Assembly: GCA_030608925.1 (NCBI GenBank)
Contig: JAUWDF010000003.1
Span: forward strand, 1-17,196
DNA length: 17,196 nt
Direction: 5' to 3'
From: Candidatus Bathyarchaeota archaeon
Lineage (GTDB): Archaea; Thermoproteota; Bathyarchaeia; Bathyarchaeales; SOJC01
The position numbers were made by a program, and so were the translations under genes. Shown one piece after another: positions 6,270-12,527 of this stretch. The notes beneath the pieces were generated by a model. That model saw nothing but the letters and a program-made list of their open reading frames with translations, was not told the origin of the DNA and searched no databases. Each line of letters starts with the position of its first letter. Positions within the stretch are counted from its first letter, which is position 1.

Positions 6270-6611
6270 ATGAGTATGAGCGGGAAGTGTTGTCCCCAGG
6301 CGCCGACTTGCTGTGATATGCGTGGTATGTTGTCTTTCCATATACTTTGGATTATCTCCAAGGGTCCTATGAGTGGACAAGAAATCTCAGAAGAACTGAG
6401 AAAACGAAGGGGAACCAAACCGACTGCTGGCACAATATACCCTCCGCTAAAAGATCTAAGGGAGAAAAAGCTCGTAAATATGGAAAAGAAAGGAAGAGAA
6501 ACTATCTACACCCTGACAGAAGACGGTAGAAAAGAACTTGATACGGCATGCACTTATTTCTGCAGTGTTTTTGGAGAAATTTACGAGAGCTGCACATATG
6601 AGAAAAAGTAG
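6270..6611 (+). CDS. Cys-rich PadR-family transcriptional regulator
   Basis: A small winged-helix DNA-binding protein of the PadR family, about 113 residues from the ATG at 6270. The family core is clear: a helix with GMLSFHILWIISKGPMSGQE, then the recognition region around GTKPTAGTIYPPLKDLREK, then the wing KKGRETIYTLTEDGRKEL. What is unusual is the Cys content. CC pairs occur at residues 7-8 and 14-15 ahead of the domain, with further Cys at 94, 98 and 108 in the C-terminal helix, suggesting metal, Fe-S or redox sensing. The frame extends to a TTG at 6255, but the TATA-like box at 6243-6250 fits a leaderless start at 6270 (6276 is also possible). It is divergent from purB and 219 bp before the asparagine-synthase/deacetylase pair, which it may regulate. 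The effector is unknown. Confidence 0.85.
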   Translation: MSMSGKCCPQAPTCCDMRGMLSFHILWIISKGPMSGQEISEELRKRRGTKPTAGTIYPPLKDLREKKLVNMEKKGRETIYTLTEDGRKELDTACTYFCSVFGEIYESCTYEKK

Positions 6612-6770
6612 TTTAATTCTGTAGGTCTTAGAAACATGAATCTTAGGCGATTTTCTTAACAAACTTCATAGATCTGGAACTCTTGAACCTAAGTTTCAGT
6701 CACCATGGTATTAATCCACGCCTTCTTTCAAAGACGACAAATAAGATTCTTGAAGCCTGATTGAAACAAG

Positions 6771-6780
6771 CATTTTAACC
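6771..6780 (+). promoter_or_regulatory. TATA-like region for the asparagine-synthase/deacetylase pair
   Basis: CATTTTAACC lies about 55 nt before the ATG at 6831 and is the best AT-rich candidate in the 219-bp gap after the PadR gene. The rest of that gap (6612-6770) shows no further structure I can support. Confidence 0.3.
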
Positions 6781-6830
6781 ACGACGCAAACTATCATCCA
6801 AGTGGAAGAACAAGTCTAGGGGCATTCTGG

Positions 6831-8288
6831 ATGGGCGCTTTGATCATGGTCGTCGGGAAAAAAGATGCTAGTATATTTAACACAGCTGTTTCAATGCTTG
6901 AGGAGCTAAGTCACCGCGGTTGTGAATCCTTTGGTATTGCTTCAGCTCACAAAGTAATAATCAGAAGAAACATTGAAGAACTGAAGAAAGAAAGGATGAG
7001 TTCTCGAGGTCTTATAGGTTACAACTTGGCCAAACATACAGGTAGAGAAACTGCTCAACCTCTACAAAATCAAGACTTTTCCCTTGTATTTGATGGCCGC
7101 TTATACCCTTCTCCCGAAGAGGGGGAACCAAGACACATAATTCAGAAGATCAAGGATCCCGGGGACAGTCCTGATAATCTTGTAAGGAAACTCAATGGAT
7201 CCTATGCCTTTGCCCTGGCAAACGATAAAACAGTAATCCTGGGGAAGGACCCCATCGGTGTATGCCCACTTTATTTCGGCGAGACTGAAAGTATTTGTGC
7301 TGCTGCCTCAGAACGAAAAGCTCTGTGGAAAATTGGCATAAAGAAAACGGATTCATTTCCTGCTGGAAACATAGCATATGTAAATGATAACGGGTTTAGT
7401 TTCAAAGCTGTTAATACATTGAAACTTCCACCACAACTCGACCTAGATATGAAACCTGCAGTCGAGAAGTTGAAAAATGTGCTGAGTCAATCGGTAGAGG
7501 AACGGGTTTCTGATGTCGAAGAAGTTGCAGTAGCATTTTCTGGTGGTGTTGATAGCAGTCTAATTTCTTTTTTGGCAAAAGCTTGTGGGGTGAAGGTTCA
7601 CTTAATCTGTGTCAGGCTGGAGGGGCAAAAGAAAACTGGCTTAATCCAGAGTGCTGCAAGAGCTCTTGGTCTACATCTTTATGACGTAGTTTTTTCTCTT
7701 GATGATCTGGAGGATATTCTCCCAAGAGTTCTATGGTTAATCGAAGAATCCAATGTCATGAATGTTTCTATTGCTGCACCCTTCTATTGGGTTGCTGAAT
7801 ATGCGGCTAAATTGGGATTGAAAGTTCTGTTAGCAGGGCAAGGGGCAGACGAAATATTCGGAGGATATCATCGTTACTTCGAGGAATATCGGAGAAGAGG
7901 AGTGAGTGACTTACGCAATACGTTCTACCAGGACATAGTTTCGTGTCAGCAGTCAGGTTTTCCAAGGGACAATAAAGCTACTGCTTTTCATAAGGTTGAG
8001 TTGAGGAGTCCCTTCACAGATTGGAAAGTAATCCAACTTGGACTGGGTCTTTCTGTGGAACTTAAAATTAGCTCATCCATAGATTCACTGAGAAAGGATG
8101 TGTTAAGAAGAACGGCGAGAGAGCTCGGAATTCCAAAATTTATAACTGAAAGACCAAAACAAGCAATTCAGTATACAGTTGGTGTAGTTCGAGGAATGCA
8201 AAAACTTGCGAAAAAGGAAGGCTTAACTCTACAAGAATATGTAAAGATGGTTTCTTTGAAATCCATGGAATTCCGGAATGGGAAATGA
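6831..8288 (+). CDS. Asparagine-synthase-like protein lacking the Cys2 glutaminase nucleophile
   Basis: A 485-residue protein with the two-domain plan of class B asparagine synthetase, which activates aspartate with ATP and amidates it. The C-terminal synthetase domain looks intact: the PP-loop AFSGGVDSS at 235-243, LLAGQGADEIFGGY at 333-346, and LRSPFTD at 391-397 in place of the usual R-x-P-F-x-D. The N-terminal class II amidotransferase domain is recognisable (LSHRGCESFGIAS at 26-38) but begins MGALIM where active enzymes have Met-Cys-Gly, and it has FDGRLY at 87-92 where NGEIYN is usual. No in-frame upstream start adds a cysteine; the frame closes at a TGA at 6762-6764. It may therefore use free ammonia or another amine donor. 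It overlaps the next gene by 4 bp (ATGA), so the two are translationally coupled. Substrate unproven: asparagine synthesis or amidation of another carboxylate are both possible. Confidence 0.85.
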   Translation: MGALIMVVGKKDASIFNTAVSMLEELSHRGCESFGIASAHKVIIRRNIEELKKERMSSRGLIGYNLAKHTGRETAQPLQNQDFSLVFDGRLYPSPEEGEPRHIIQKIKDPGDSPDNLVRKLNGSYAFALANDKTVILGKDPIGVCPLYFGETESICAAASERKALWKIGIKKTDSFPAGNIAYVNDNGFSFKAVNTLKLPPQLDLDMKPAVEKLKNVLSQSVEERVSDVEEVAVAFSGGVDSSLISFLAKACGVKVHLICVRLEGQKKTGLIQSAARALGLHLYDVVFSLDDLEDILPRVLWLIEESNVMNVSIAAPFYWVAEYAAKLGLKVLLAGQGADEIFGGYHRYFEEYRRRGVSDLRNTFYQDIVSCQQSGFPRDNKATAFHKVELRSPFTDWKVIQLGLGLSVELKISSSIDSLRKDVLRRTARELGIPKFITERPKQAIQYTVGVVRGMQKLAKKEGLTLQEYVKMVSLKSMEFRNGK

Positions 8289-9355
8289 AAAAAACAGCTG
8301 TAGTGTTTACACCGAAGTTCTTAGACCATGACACTGGAAATGGCCATCCGGAAAATTCCAAAAGACTAAAAGTGGTAATGAGGGAGCTTCAGAACTCGAA
8401 CATTTTGTCAGATGTAGACAAATATGAATTGATTGAACCTGAACAAGCCACAATCGAGGATTTAGAACTCACTCATACCTCTCAACACATTCAACTTGTG
8501 AAAAGGATCTGCGAACTTGGCGGTGGTTTACTTGATTCAGGCGACACCGTTGTCTCTCCTAAAAGCTATGAAGTAGCCCGTTATGCAGTTGGAGGAGCGT
8601 TAAAAGCAGTTGATTTAGTTTTCACAAAGAAATATAGAAATGCTTTTTCGATGATTCGTCCTCCAGGTCATCATGCGGGACCATATTATGCCATGGGGTT
8701 CTGCGTGTTTAACAATATAGCAGTTGCTGCTAAACACCTCACCAAAAGGCTTCATCTTGACCGAGTTCTAATTCTAGACATAGACTCGCATCATGGCAAT
8801 GGAACTCAAGAAATCTTCTACCACACAGAGAAAGTTCTATACATCAGCTTGCATGAAGATCCCGAGGAATTTCCCGGAACTGGTTTTGTAGAAGAAACCG
8901 GAGAAGATAAGGGACTGGGCTATAACGTAAACATACCTCTTCCTTTCGGAGTTCGCGACAAAACCTATTTACAAGCATTGGACAACATCGTAGTCCCCAT
9001 AGTACACCAATACTGCCCTGAATTTATCCTACTATCAGCTGGTTATGATGGTTATCAAGGCGATCCTGTGGGTAGATTAGGCCTCTCAGCTTCGATTTAT
9101 GAGATTATTTTCGAGAAGCTTCTAGATCTCGCGTCCACTTTCTGCGAAGACAAGTTAGTAGTTTTGTTAGAAGGTGGTTATAACCTTAAACAGCTGGGAA
9201 AACTTGTTGCCAACACGATTTCAAAGATGGGTAGTTTTCCATATACAAAAGATGATAAAAAAACCTTCCCAAGGGTCAGAACTGAGAAGCAAGGAGACGA
9301 AATAATAGAGGAAATAAAGAAAGTGCATTCAGTTTTTTGGAGGTTACCACGGTAA
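8285..9355 (+). CDS. Histone deacetylase / acetylpolyamine amidohydrolase family protein
   Basis: A zinc-dependent deacetylase of the arginase/deacetylase fold, 356 residues, full length. Visible active-site elements are RPPGHHAG at 125-132 (tandem catalytic His129-His130), DIDSHHGNGTQEIFY at 165-179 (zinc ligands Asp167 and His169), SAGYDGYQGDP at 251-261 (third zinc ligand Asp255), and LEGGYNL at 295-301 with the transition-state Tyr299. The RPPGHHAG...GFCVFNN arrangement resembles class II HDACs and bacterial/archaeal acetylpolyamine-type enzymes. Substrates in archaea are mostly unproven; acetylated polyamines, small amides and chromatin proteins are all candidates. The ATG overlaps the stop of the asparagine-synthase-like gene, so the pair probably serves one pathway. 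Its stop abuts the stop of the convergent ferredoxin gene. Confidence 0.93.
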   Translation: MKKTAVVFTPKFLDHDTGNGHPENSKRLKVVMRELQNSNILSDVDKYELIEPEQATIEDLELTHTSQHIQLVKRICELGGGLLDSGDTVVSPKSYEVARYAVGGALKAVDLVFTKKYRNAFSMIRPPGHHAGPYYAMGFCVFNNIAVAAKHLTKRLHLDRVLILDIDSHHGNGTQEIFYHTEKVLYISLHEDPEEFPGTGFVEETGEDKGLGYNVNIPLPFGVRDKTYLQALDNIVVPIVHQYCPEFILLSAGYDGYQGDPVGRLGLSASIYEIIFEKLLDLASTFCEDKLVVLLEGGYNLKQLGKLVANTISKMGSFPYTKDDKKTFPRVRTEKQGDEIIEEIKKVHSVFWRLPR

Positions 9356-9538
9356 CTACTCGATTATCTCTATAGAACCGTTGGGACACTGAACTTCACA
9401 AGCTCTACAGACCAAGCATTCGTCTGGTTTGACTGGCACGGATTTGTCATCCTTAATTTCAAATACTTCTACAGGGCAAGTATCCACACAAGTTCCGCAT
9501 CCATCGCAACTTTCCGAATTTACCTTTACTTCAACCAT
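9356..9538 (-). CDS. 2[4Fe-4S] ferredoxin
   Basis: A 60-residue ferredoxin, a soluble low-potential electron carrier. It has two complete cluster motifs: CDGCGTCVDTCP with Cys at 11, 14, 17 and 21, and CLVCRACEVQCP with Cys at 41, 44, 47 and 51; the Cys-Pro at each end is typical of clostridial-type and archaeal 2[4Fe-4S] ferredoxins. The ATG at 9538 has a Shine-Dalgarno match GAGGTTGAT at 9552-9544. A TATA-like TTTTTATT lies near 9588-9596 on the minus strand. The gene stands alone, convergent with the deacetylase gene with no base between the stops, and its redox partner cannot be told from context. Confidence 0.95.
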   Translation of the reverse strand: MVEVKVNSESCDGCGTCVDTCPVEVFEIKDDKSVPVKPDECLVCRACEVQCPNGSIEIIE

Positions 9539-9587
9539 TTACCATCAACCTCTTGATTTTGAAGGTGAATGACAAGATGGACCGCGA

Positions 9588-9596
9588 ATAAAAATC
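9588..9596 (-). promoter_or_regulatory. TATA-like box for the ferredoxin gene
   Basis: The minus strand reads GATTTTTATTCGCG here, about 50 nt upstream of the ATG, consistent with a leader of about 25-30 nt that includes the ribosome-binding sequence. Confidence 0.35.
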
Positions 9597-9664
9597 TTTG
9601 GGGGAGATACATGCGCCCACTCTATTACTGCGAGTATGTAGCTAAGAATGGTTTCTCTATATTG

Positions 9665-11413
9665 CTATTCTCTGATTCTTAGAAGGACTCCATCGATAGT
9701 AGTTCTGGATTTTCCTCGCCTTCGCAAATCATCCTCTAGGAGTCGTCTATATGTTTGAGCTGAGATTTCTCCCCGTTTGAATCGCACTTCGATCCTTTTA
9801 ATGTCCGCGTCAATATTGTCAAGTTCGGTTTCCGCTACTTCAAGTCGTCTCATCATGTCAGCATATTTGGCTCCCCCACTCATGATATTCTGCTGTAATT
9901 CAGCTAGTTTCTTAGAGAGTGTAGCCAGTCTGTTGTCCAAAGTAGTTTTTCGGATCTTATATTTTCTTCTAGAAACCTTTCCCTTTCGAGCGTTTCCTTT
10001 AAGCTGCTCTATTTCAGTAATAATTCTCTTCTTCGTTTCGTAGGATTCATAGAATTCGTTCAGTATTTTATGAGGAACCAATACAACTGCAGTAGTTACT
10101 GCAGCTTTAGGTCTTCTCCACGCAAAGGCAACTACGGCACCAACTAAAACCAGGACAGTTGTCCAAAGAGTCGGTCTGAAGGAATCCCAGAAAATTGTAT
10201 ACGTGTAGATGAAACTCCATTGTTTTTCTTGGAGCCATGTGACATTCGAGAGGGTTAGGGAGAGTTGATCTTGAAAAACGCCTCTTTGGATAGCGAATTC
10301 ATCTTGAGGAAACGCTTTGATTGTCGCTCCTTCTGGAAAAATAATCTTTATTGTGAGTTCTTCTGGGAGTATTCGTAAGTTTTCCATGGCAATGATTGTA
10401 AATTCGACGTCTTGACCTCCATCCTGGGAAAGAGGGTCTGCTTGCCCCATAGCGTAGGTTACTGTGAAACTTCTAGACTGGTCTTTCACAAGCCTCAGAG
10501 AAATTTCATATGTATCATTTTCGTCAAGGAGTTTAGTTCCAATTTTCTTCCCTTGCTCGTCGAAAGAAGTGACATTGGTAGCATCTTTTGGAAGTACAAG
10601 TTGGATTTTATTAGTTGCGAAAGGGGTTCTGCCTGTGAGTAAGAAAATCTCAGAAGCGGTAATTTGACCATTCGAATCTACATGGATCTCTCTGTTCTGT
10701 TCATCTGTAGAAAAAATAGCATAATTATTAGCGGTTTCGTAGCTGAATCTAACGCTCGTAGTGTTGTGTGCAAATTCCATGAGGTCGTTTACAGTATGGT
10801 TCAGATGTATCTTCCCATCTTTCTGGGTTGTGTTATAGAGGAAACCACTTGAAGTAAGTTTTGCGTTTTTCGGTAGTACAACTGTGACGTTGCAAAATGA
10901 AATGCCAACTGGCAGACTTGGATATAGAGGGAAATATGATGTGAAAACATATTCATTGGTTGCGTTTATGATTTGTGTTGTGGAATCAATCAGGTTTGAG
11001 AAGACGAAAGTCACTTCAAAGGTATATGATTGGCCGTTATAGAGTTGCTCTCGAACTTCCTCAGGAAAAACTACAGTTATTCCATGGTATCCTATAGTTC
11101 CCAATCCTGTGTTCGAAACAATTTCCAGGGGTTCATTGTCTTCTGCTCCATAAGCCATCGAAAGACGGAAGTTCTCTCTATATTCTATTGGGAATCCTAT
11201 TGAGAACTCTCCTATCTCTGCGTCTTGTTCTGTTGGAGTGATCTTCACAGTATCGGTAATGTATAGAAGCCCACCATAAATTGGTGTCACACAGTGATCT
11301 ATCTGGTCCACTTCAAACTGCAGAGAATCAGCATAAGTTATAGATGGAGCTAGGAAAGATAATAAAGCAAGCGCAATTATCCCGATCAGTATGACCTGCA
11401 TTTTTTTTTCCAA
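9665..11413 (-). CDS. Uncharacterised surface-anchored protein with cytosolic coiled coil
   Basis: A 582-residue protein of clear layout but unknown function. Residues 6-28 form a signal peptide or signal anchor ending near SITYADS. A beta-rich ectodomain follows to about 412, with many N-glycosylation sequons (for example near 150, 175, 194, 205, 217, 280, 299 and 390). One membrane segment lies at about 414-432 (LWTTVLVLVGAVVAFAW). The cytosolic tail, 433-582, is basic and coiled-coil-like, with two similar units near 474-496 (RKGKVSRRKYKIRK...) and 545-566 (KRGEISAQTYRRLL...) that resemble SHOCT-type motifs. The start is TTG at 11413, chosen because GGAG at 11425-11422 sits 8 nt upstream; the in-frame ATG at 11401 would be 20 nt away. 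A TATA-like box lies at 11460-11467. A sensor or envelope-anchoring role is inference. Confidence 0.75.
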   Translation of the reverse strand: MEKKMQVILIGIIALALLSFLAPSITYADSLQFEVDQIDHCVTPIYGGLLYITDTVKITPTEQDAEIGEFSIGFPIEYRENFRLSMAYGAEDNEPLEIVSNTGLGTIGYHGITVVFPEEVREQLYNGQSYTFEVTFVFSNLIDSTTQIINATNEYVFTSYFPLYPSLPVGISFCNVTVVLPKNAKLTSSGFLYNTTQKDGKIHLNHTVNDLMEFAHNTTSVRFSYETANNYAIFSTDEQNREIHVDSNGQITASEIFLLTGRTPFATNKIQLVLPKDATNVTSFDEQGKKIGTKLLDENDTYEISLRLVKDQSRSFTVTYAMGQADPLSQDGGQDVEFTIIAMENLRILPEELTIKIIFPEGATIKAFPQDEFAIQRGVFQDQLSLTLSNVTWLQEKQWSFIYTYTIFWDSFRPTLWTTVLVLVGAVVAFAWRRPKAAVTTAVVLVPHKILNEFYESYETKKRIITEIEQLKGNARKGKVSRRKYKIRKTTLDNRLATLSKKLAELQQNIMSGGAKYADMMRRLEVAETELDNIDADIKRIEVRFKRGEISAQTYRRLLEDDLRRRGKSRTTIDGVLLRIRE

Positions 11414-11421
11414 TTAGCTTG

Positions 11422-11425
11422 CTCC
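11422..11425 (-). promoter_or_regulatory. Shine-Dalgarno that favours a TTG start
   Basis: AAGGAG is followed by 8 nt and then TTG (11413-11411). The next in-frame ATG (11401-11399) is 20 nt from this site, too far for normal initiation, so the TTG is the better-supported start of the surface protein. Confidence 0.6.
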
Positions 11426-11459
11426 TTCTGTAATCTTTCGTATGTATTACACATTATCC

Positions 11460-11467
11460 TTATTTAC
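11460..11467 (-). promoter_or_regulatory. TATA-like box for the surface protein gene
   Basis: The minus strand reads AAAGTAAATAAGG, about 50 nt before the TTG start, leaving a leader of roughly 25 nt that contains the GGAG sequence. The remaining gap to the DUF2095-like gene shows nothing else. Confidence 0.4.
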
Positions 11468-11584
11468 TTTCCTTTCTCAGTTTCAGAAAAAACATTGTAG
11501 CATGCACAAGATGTGGGAACAGGAAGTTAATCCAATAGTATTGAAAGCCTTAGATATCGAGCAAATCTCTTTACCATTGTATCG

Positions 11585-11968
11585 TCAAAGACTAATTGTT
11601 TCGAAGTAGCAGCCTTCTTTCTTCTTGGTTCCGAAACTTCTCAATCCTCTCTTCTTGAGTTGATCCCTCAGGTTCTGAGCATGACTTTGAGTAATTTCAC
11701 CACGTTTTTCCATGAAGTTGATTATCTCTTCTGCTTGTCTATTGTTGTCACATCGGCGAAGGAAATCGACTACATCTGGATCATAATCGACACGGGCTTT
11801 AGAATTTGCTGTGACCTTTTCAGCAGATTCTTGATCCGGACGTATGGACCTAATTGATATCTTTCTTTTGCCAGTTTTCATCTCCTCATATAGTCTTGGA
11901 AACATCCTTCTGAATTCGTTTTTCTTGGTGTCCACGATATGTCCAACCGATTTTATGGAAGTCCCCAT
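11585..11968 (-). CDS. Probable archaeal DUF2095 family protein
   Basis: A 127-residue basic, soluble protein. The N-terminal part has FRRMFPRLYEEM at 19-30, and the C-terminal part has EIINFMEKRGEITQSHAQNL at 81-100 followed by RDQLKKRGLRSFGTKK, ending GCYFE. This arrangement (an FPxLxxEM segment, an MEKRGEI helix pair, and an RGLRSFGxKK tail) matches my memory of the archaeal DUF2095 family, whose function is unknown. The tail is rich in Lys/Arg and could bind nucleic acid, but that is inference. A TATA-like box at 11990-11996 is centred about 25 nt before the ATG at 11968, so the mRNA is probably leaderless. It is divergent from the RAM-domain gene. Confidence 0.6.
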   Translation of the reverse strand: MGTSIKSVGHIVDTKKNEFRRMFPRLYEEMKTGKRKISIRSIRPDQESAEKVTANSKARVDYDPDVVDFLRRCDNNRQAEEIINFMEKRGEITQSHAQNLRDQLKKRGLRSFGTKKKEGCYFETISL

Positions 11969-11989
11969 TTTTTCTCTACATTAACAAGT

Positions 11990-11996
11990 ATTTAAC
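11990..11996 (-). promoter_or_regulatory. TATA-like box giving a leaderless start
   Basis: The minus strand reads GCGGTTAAATACTTG; the TTAAATA core is centred about 25 nt from the ATG at 11968, matching the distance for a leaderless archaeal mRNA. No Shine-Dalgarno sequence is present. Confidence 0.5.
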
Positions 11997-12104
11997 CGCT
12001 TTTGTGCGTTAATCCAGGTTTTCATGACTTACATCGTGAATGAAACAGATTATAAAGCAGTTATTGGTAGTTAAACAAGGAAAAAACTAGTAATTTTCCA
12101 TGCA

Positions 12105-12112
12105 CGCGCGCG
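12105..12112. repeat. Alternating CG tract 3
   Basis: CGCGCGCG in the 225-bp divergent region between the DUF2095-like gene and the RAM-domain gene, flanked by AT-rich sequence. It is the third intergenic CG run in the window. Confidence 0.6.
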
Positions 12113-12137
12113 AAAACTGTAACCCACTCTAATCTCG

Positions 12138-12144
12138 ATTTATA
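12138..12144 (+). promoter_or_regulatory. TATA-like box for the RAM-domain gene
   Basis: GATTTATAGC lies about 50-55 nt before the TTG at 12194, allowing a leader of about 25 nt that contains the GAGG ribosome-binding sequence. Confidence 0.4.
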
Positions 12145-12193
12145 GCAAAATATTTTAGGTGACGCTTCCCAACATACAAGTGAGGGACAAGAT

Positions 12194-12442
12194 TTGCCCA
12201 TAGCCTTTGTGTTGATAAATACTGAAATCGGTTCAGAGAGCGAAGTCCTGAAAACCCTGAAAGGCGTAGAAGGAGTCATGGAAGCCTATGCAGTCTATGG
12301 AGTATACGATGTCCTCGCAAAGATCACAGCTGATACAATGGATAAACTCAAAGAAGTCGTTACTTGGAGCGTACGCCGATTAGACAAGGTCAGATCTACG
12401 TTAACAATGATAGTTGTTGAAGAACCTGAGGCATCAACTTAA
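12194..12442 (+). CDS. Stand-alone Lrp/AsnC ligand-binding (RAM) domain protein
   Basis: An 82-residue protein consisting only of the RAM ligand-binding domain of the Lrp/AsnC family, with no helix-turn-helix. The pattern is typical: a first strand PIAFVLINTEIG, then VLKTLKGVEGVMEAYAVYG and YDVLAKITADTMDKLKEVV, ending in a strand with TLTMIVVEE. RAM domains assemble as dimers or higher oligomers and bind amino acids at subunit interfaces; stand-alone versions are common in archaea and may modulate full-length Lrp proteins or enzymes. The start is TTG at 12194, supported by GAGG at 12182-12185, 8 nt upstream; no ATG precedes it in frame. It is followed 85 bp later by tiaS, which has its own TATA-like box. 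Confidence 0.85.
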   Translation: MPIAFVLINTEIGSESEVLKTLKGVEGVMEAYAVYGVYDVLAKITADTMDKLKEVVTWSVRRLDKVRSTLTMIVVEEPEAST

Positions 12443-12477
12443 CACTGCACCCTTCTCTTTTTCCTGAACATCGAATA

Positions 12478-12486
12478 TTATATTAA
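12478..12486 (+). promoter_or_regulatory. TATA-like box for tiaS
   Basis: TTATATTAA lies about 45 nt upstream of the ATG at 12528. No convincing Shine-Dalgarno sequence is seen before the ATG, so the leader is short and weakly marked. Confidence 0.4.
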
Positions 12487-12527
12487 CATTTCAAAGCTAG
12501 TTACACATGCACATACGCTGAATACTG

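Noticed and set aside
6762..6830. An upstream start that would restore a Met-Cys-Gly N-terminus to the asparagine-synthase-like protein
   Set aside because: The frame upstream has no ATG, GTG or TTG giving a cysteine at position 2 and closes at a TGA at 6762-6764.
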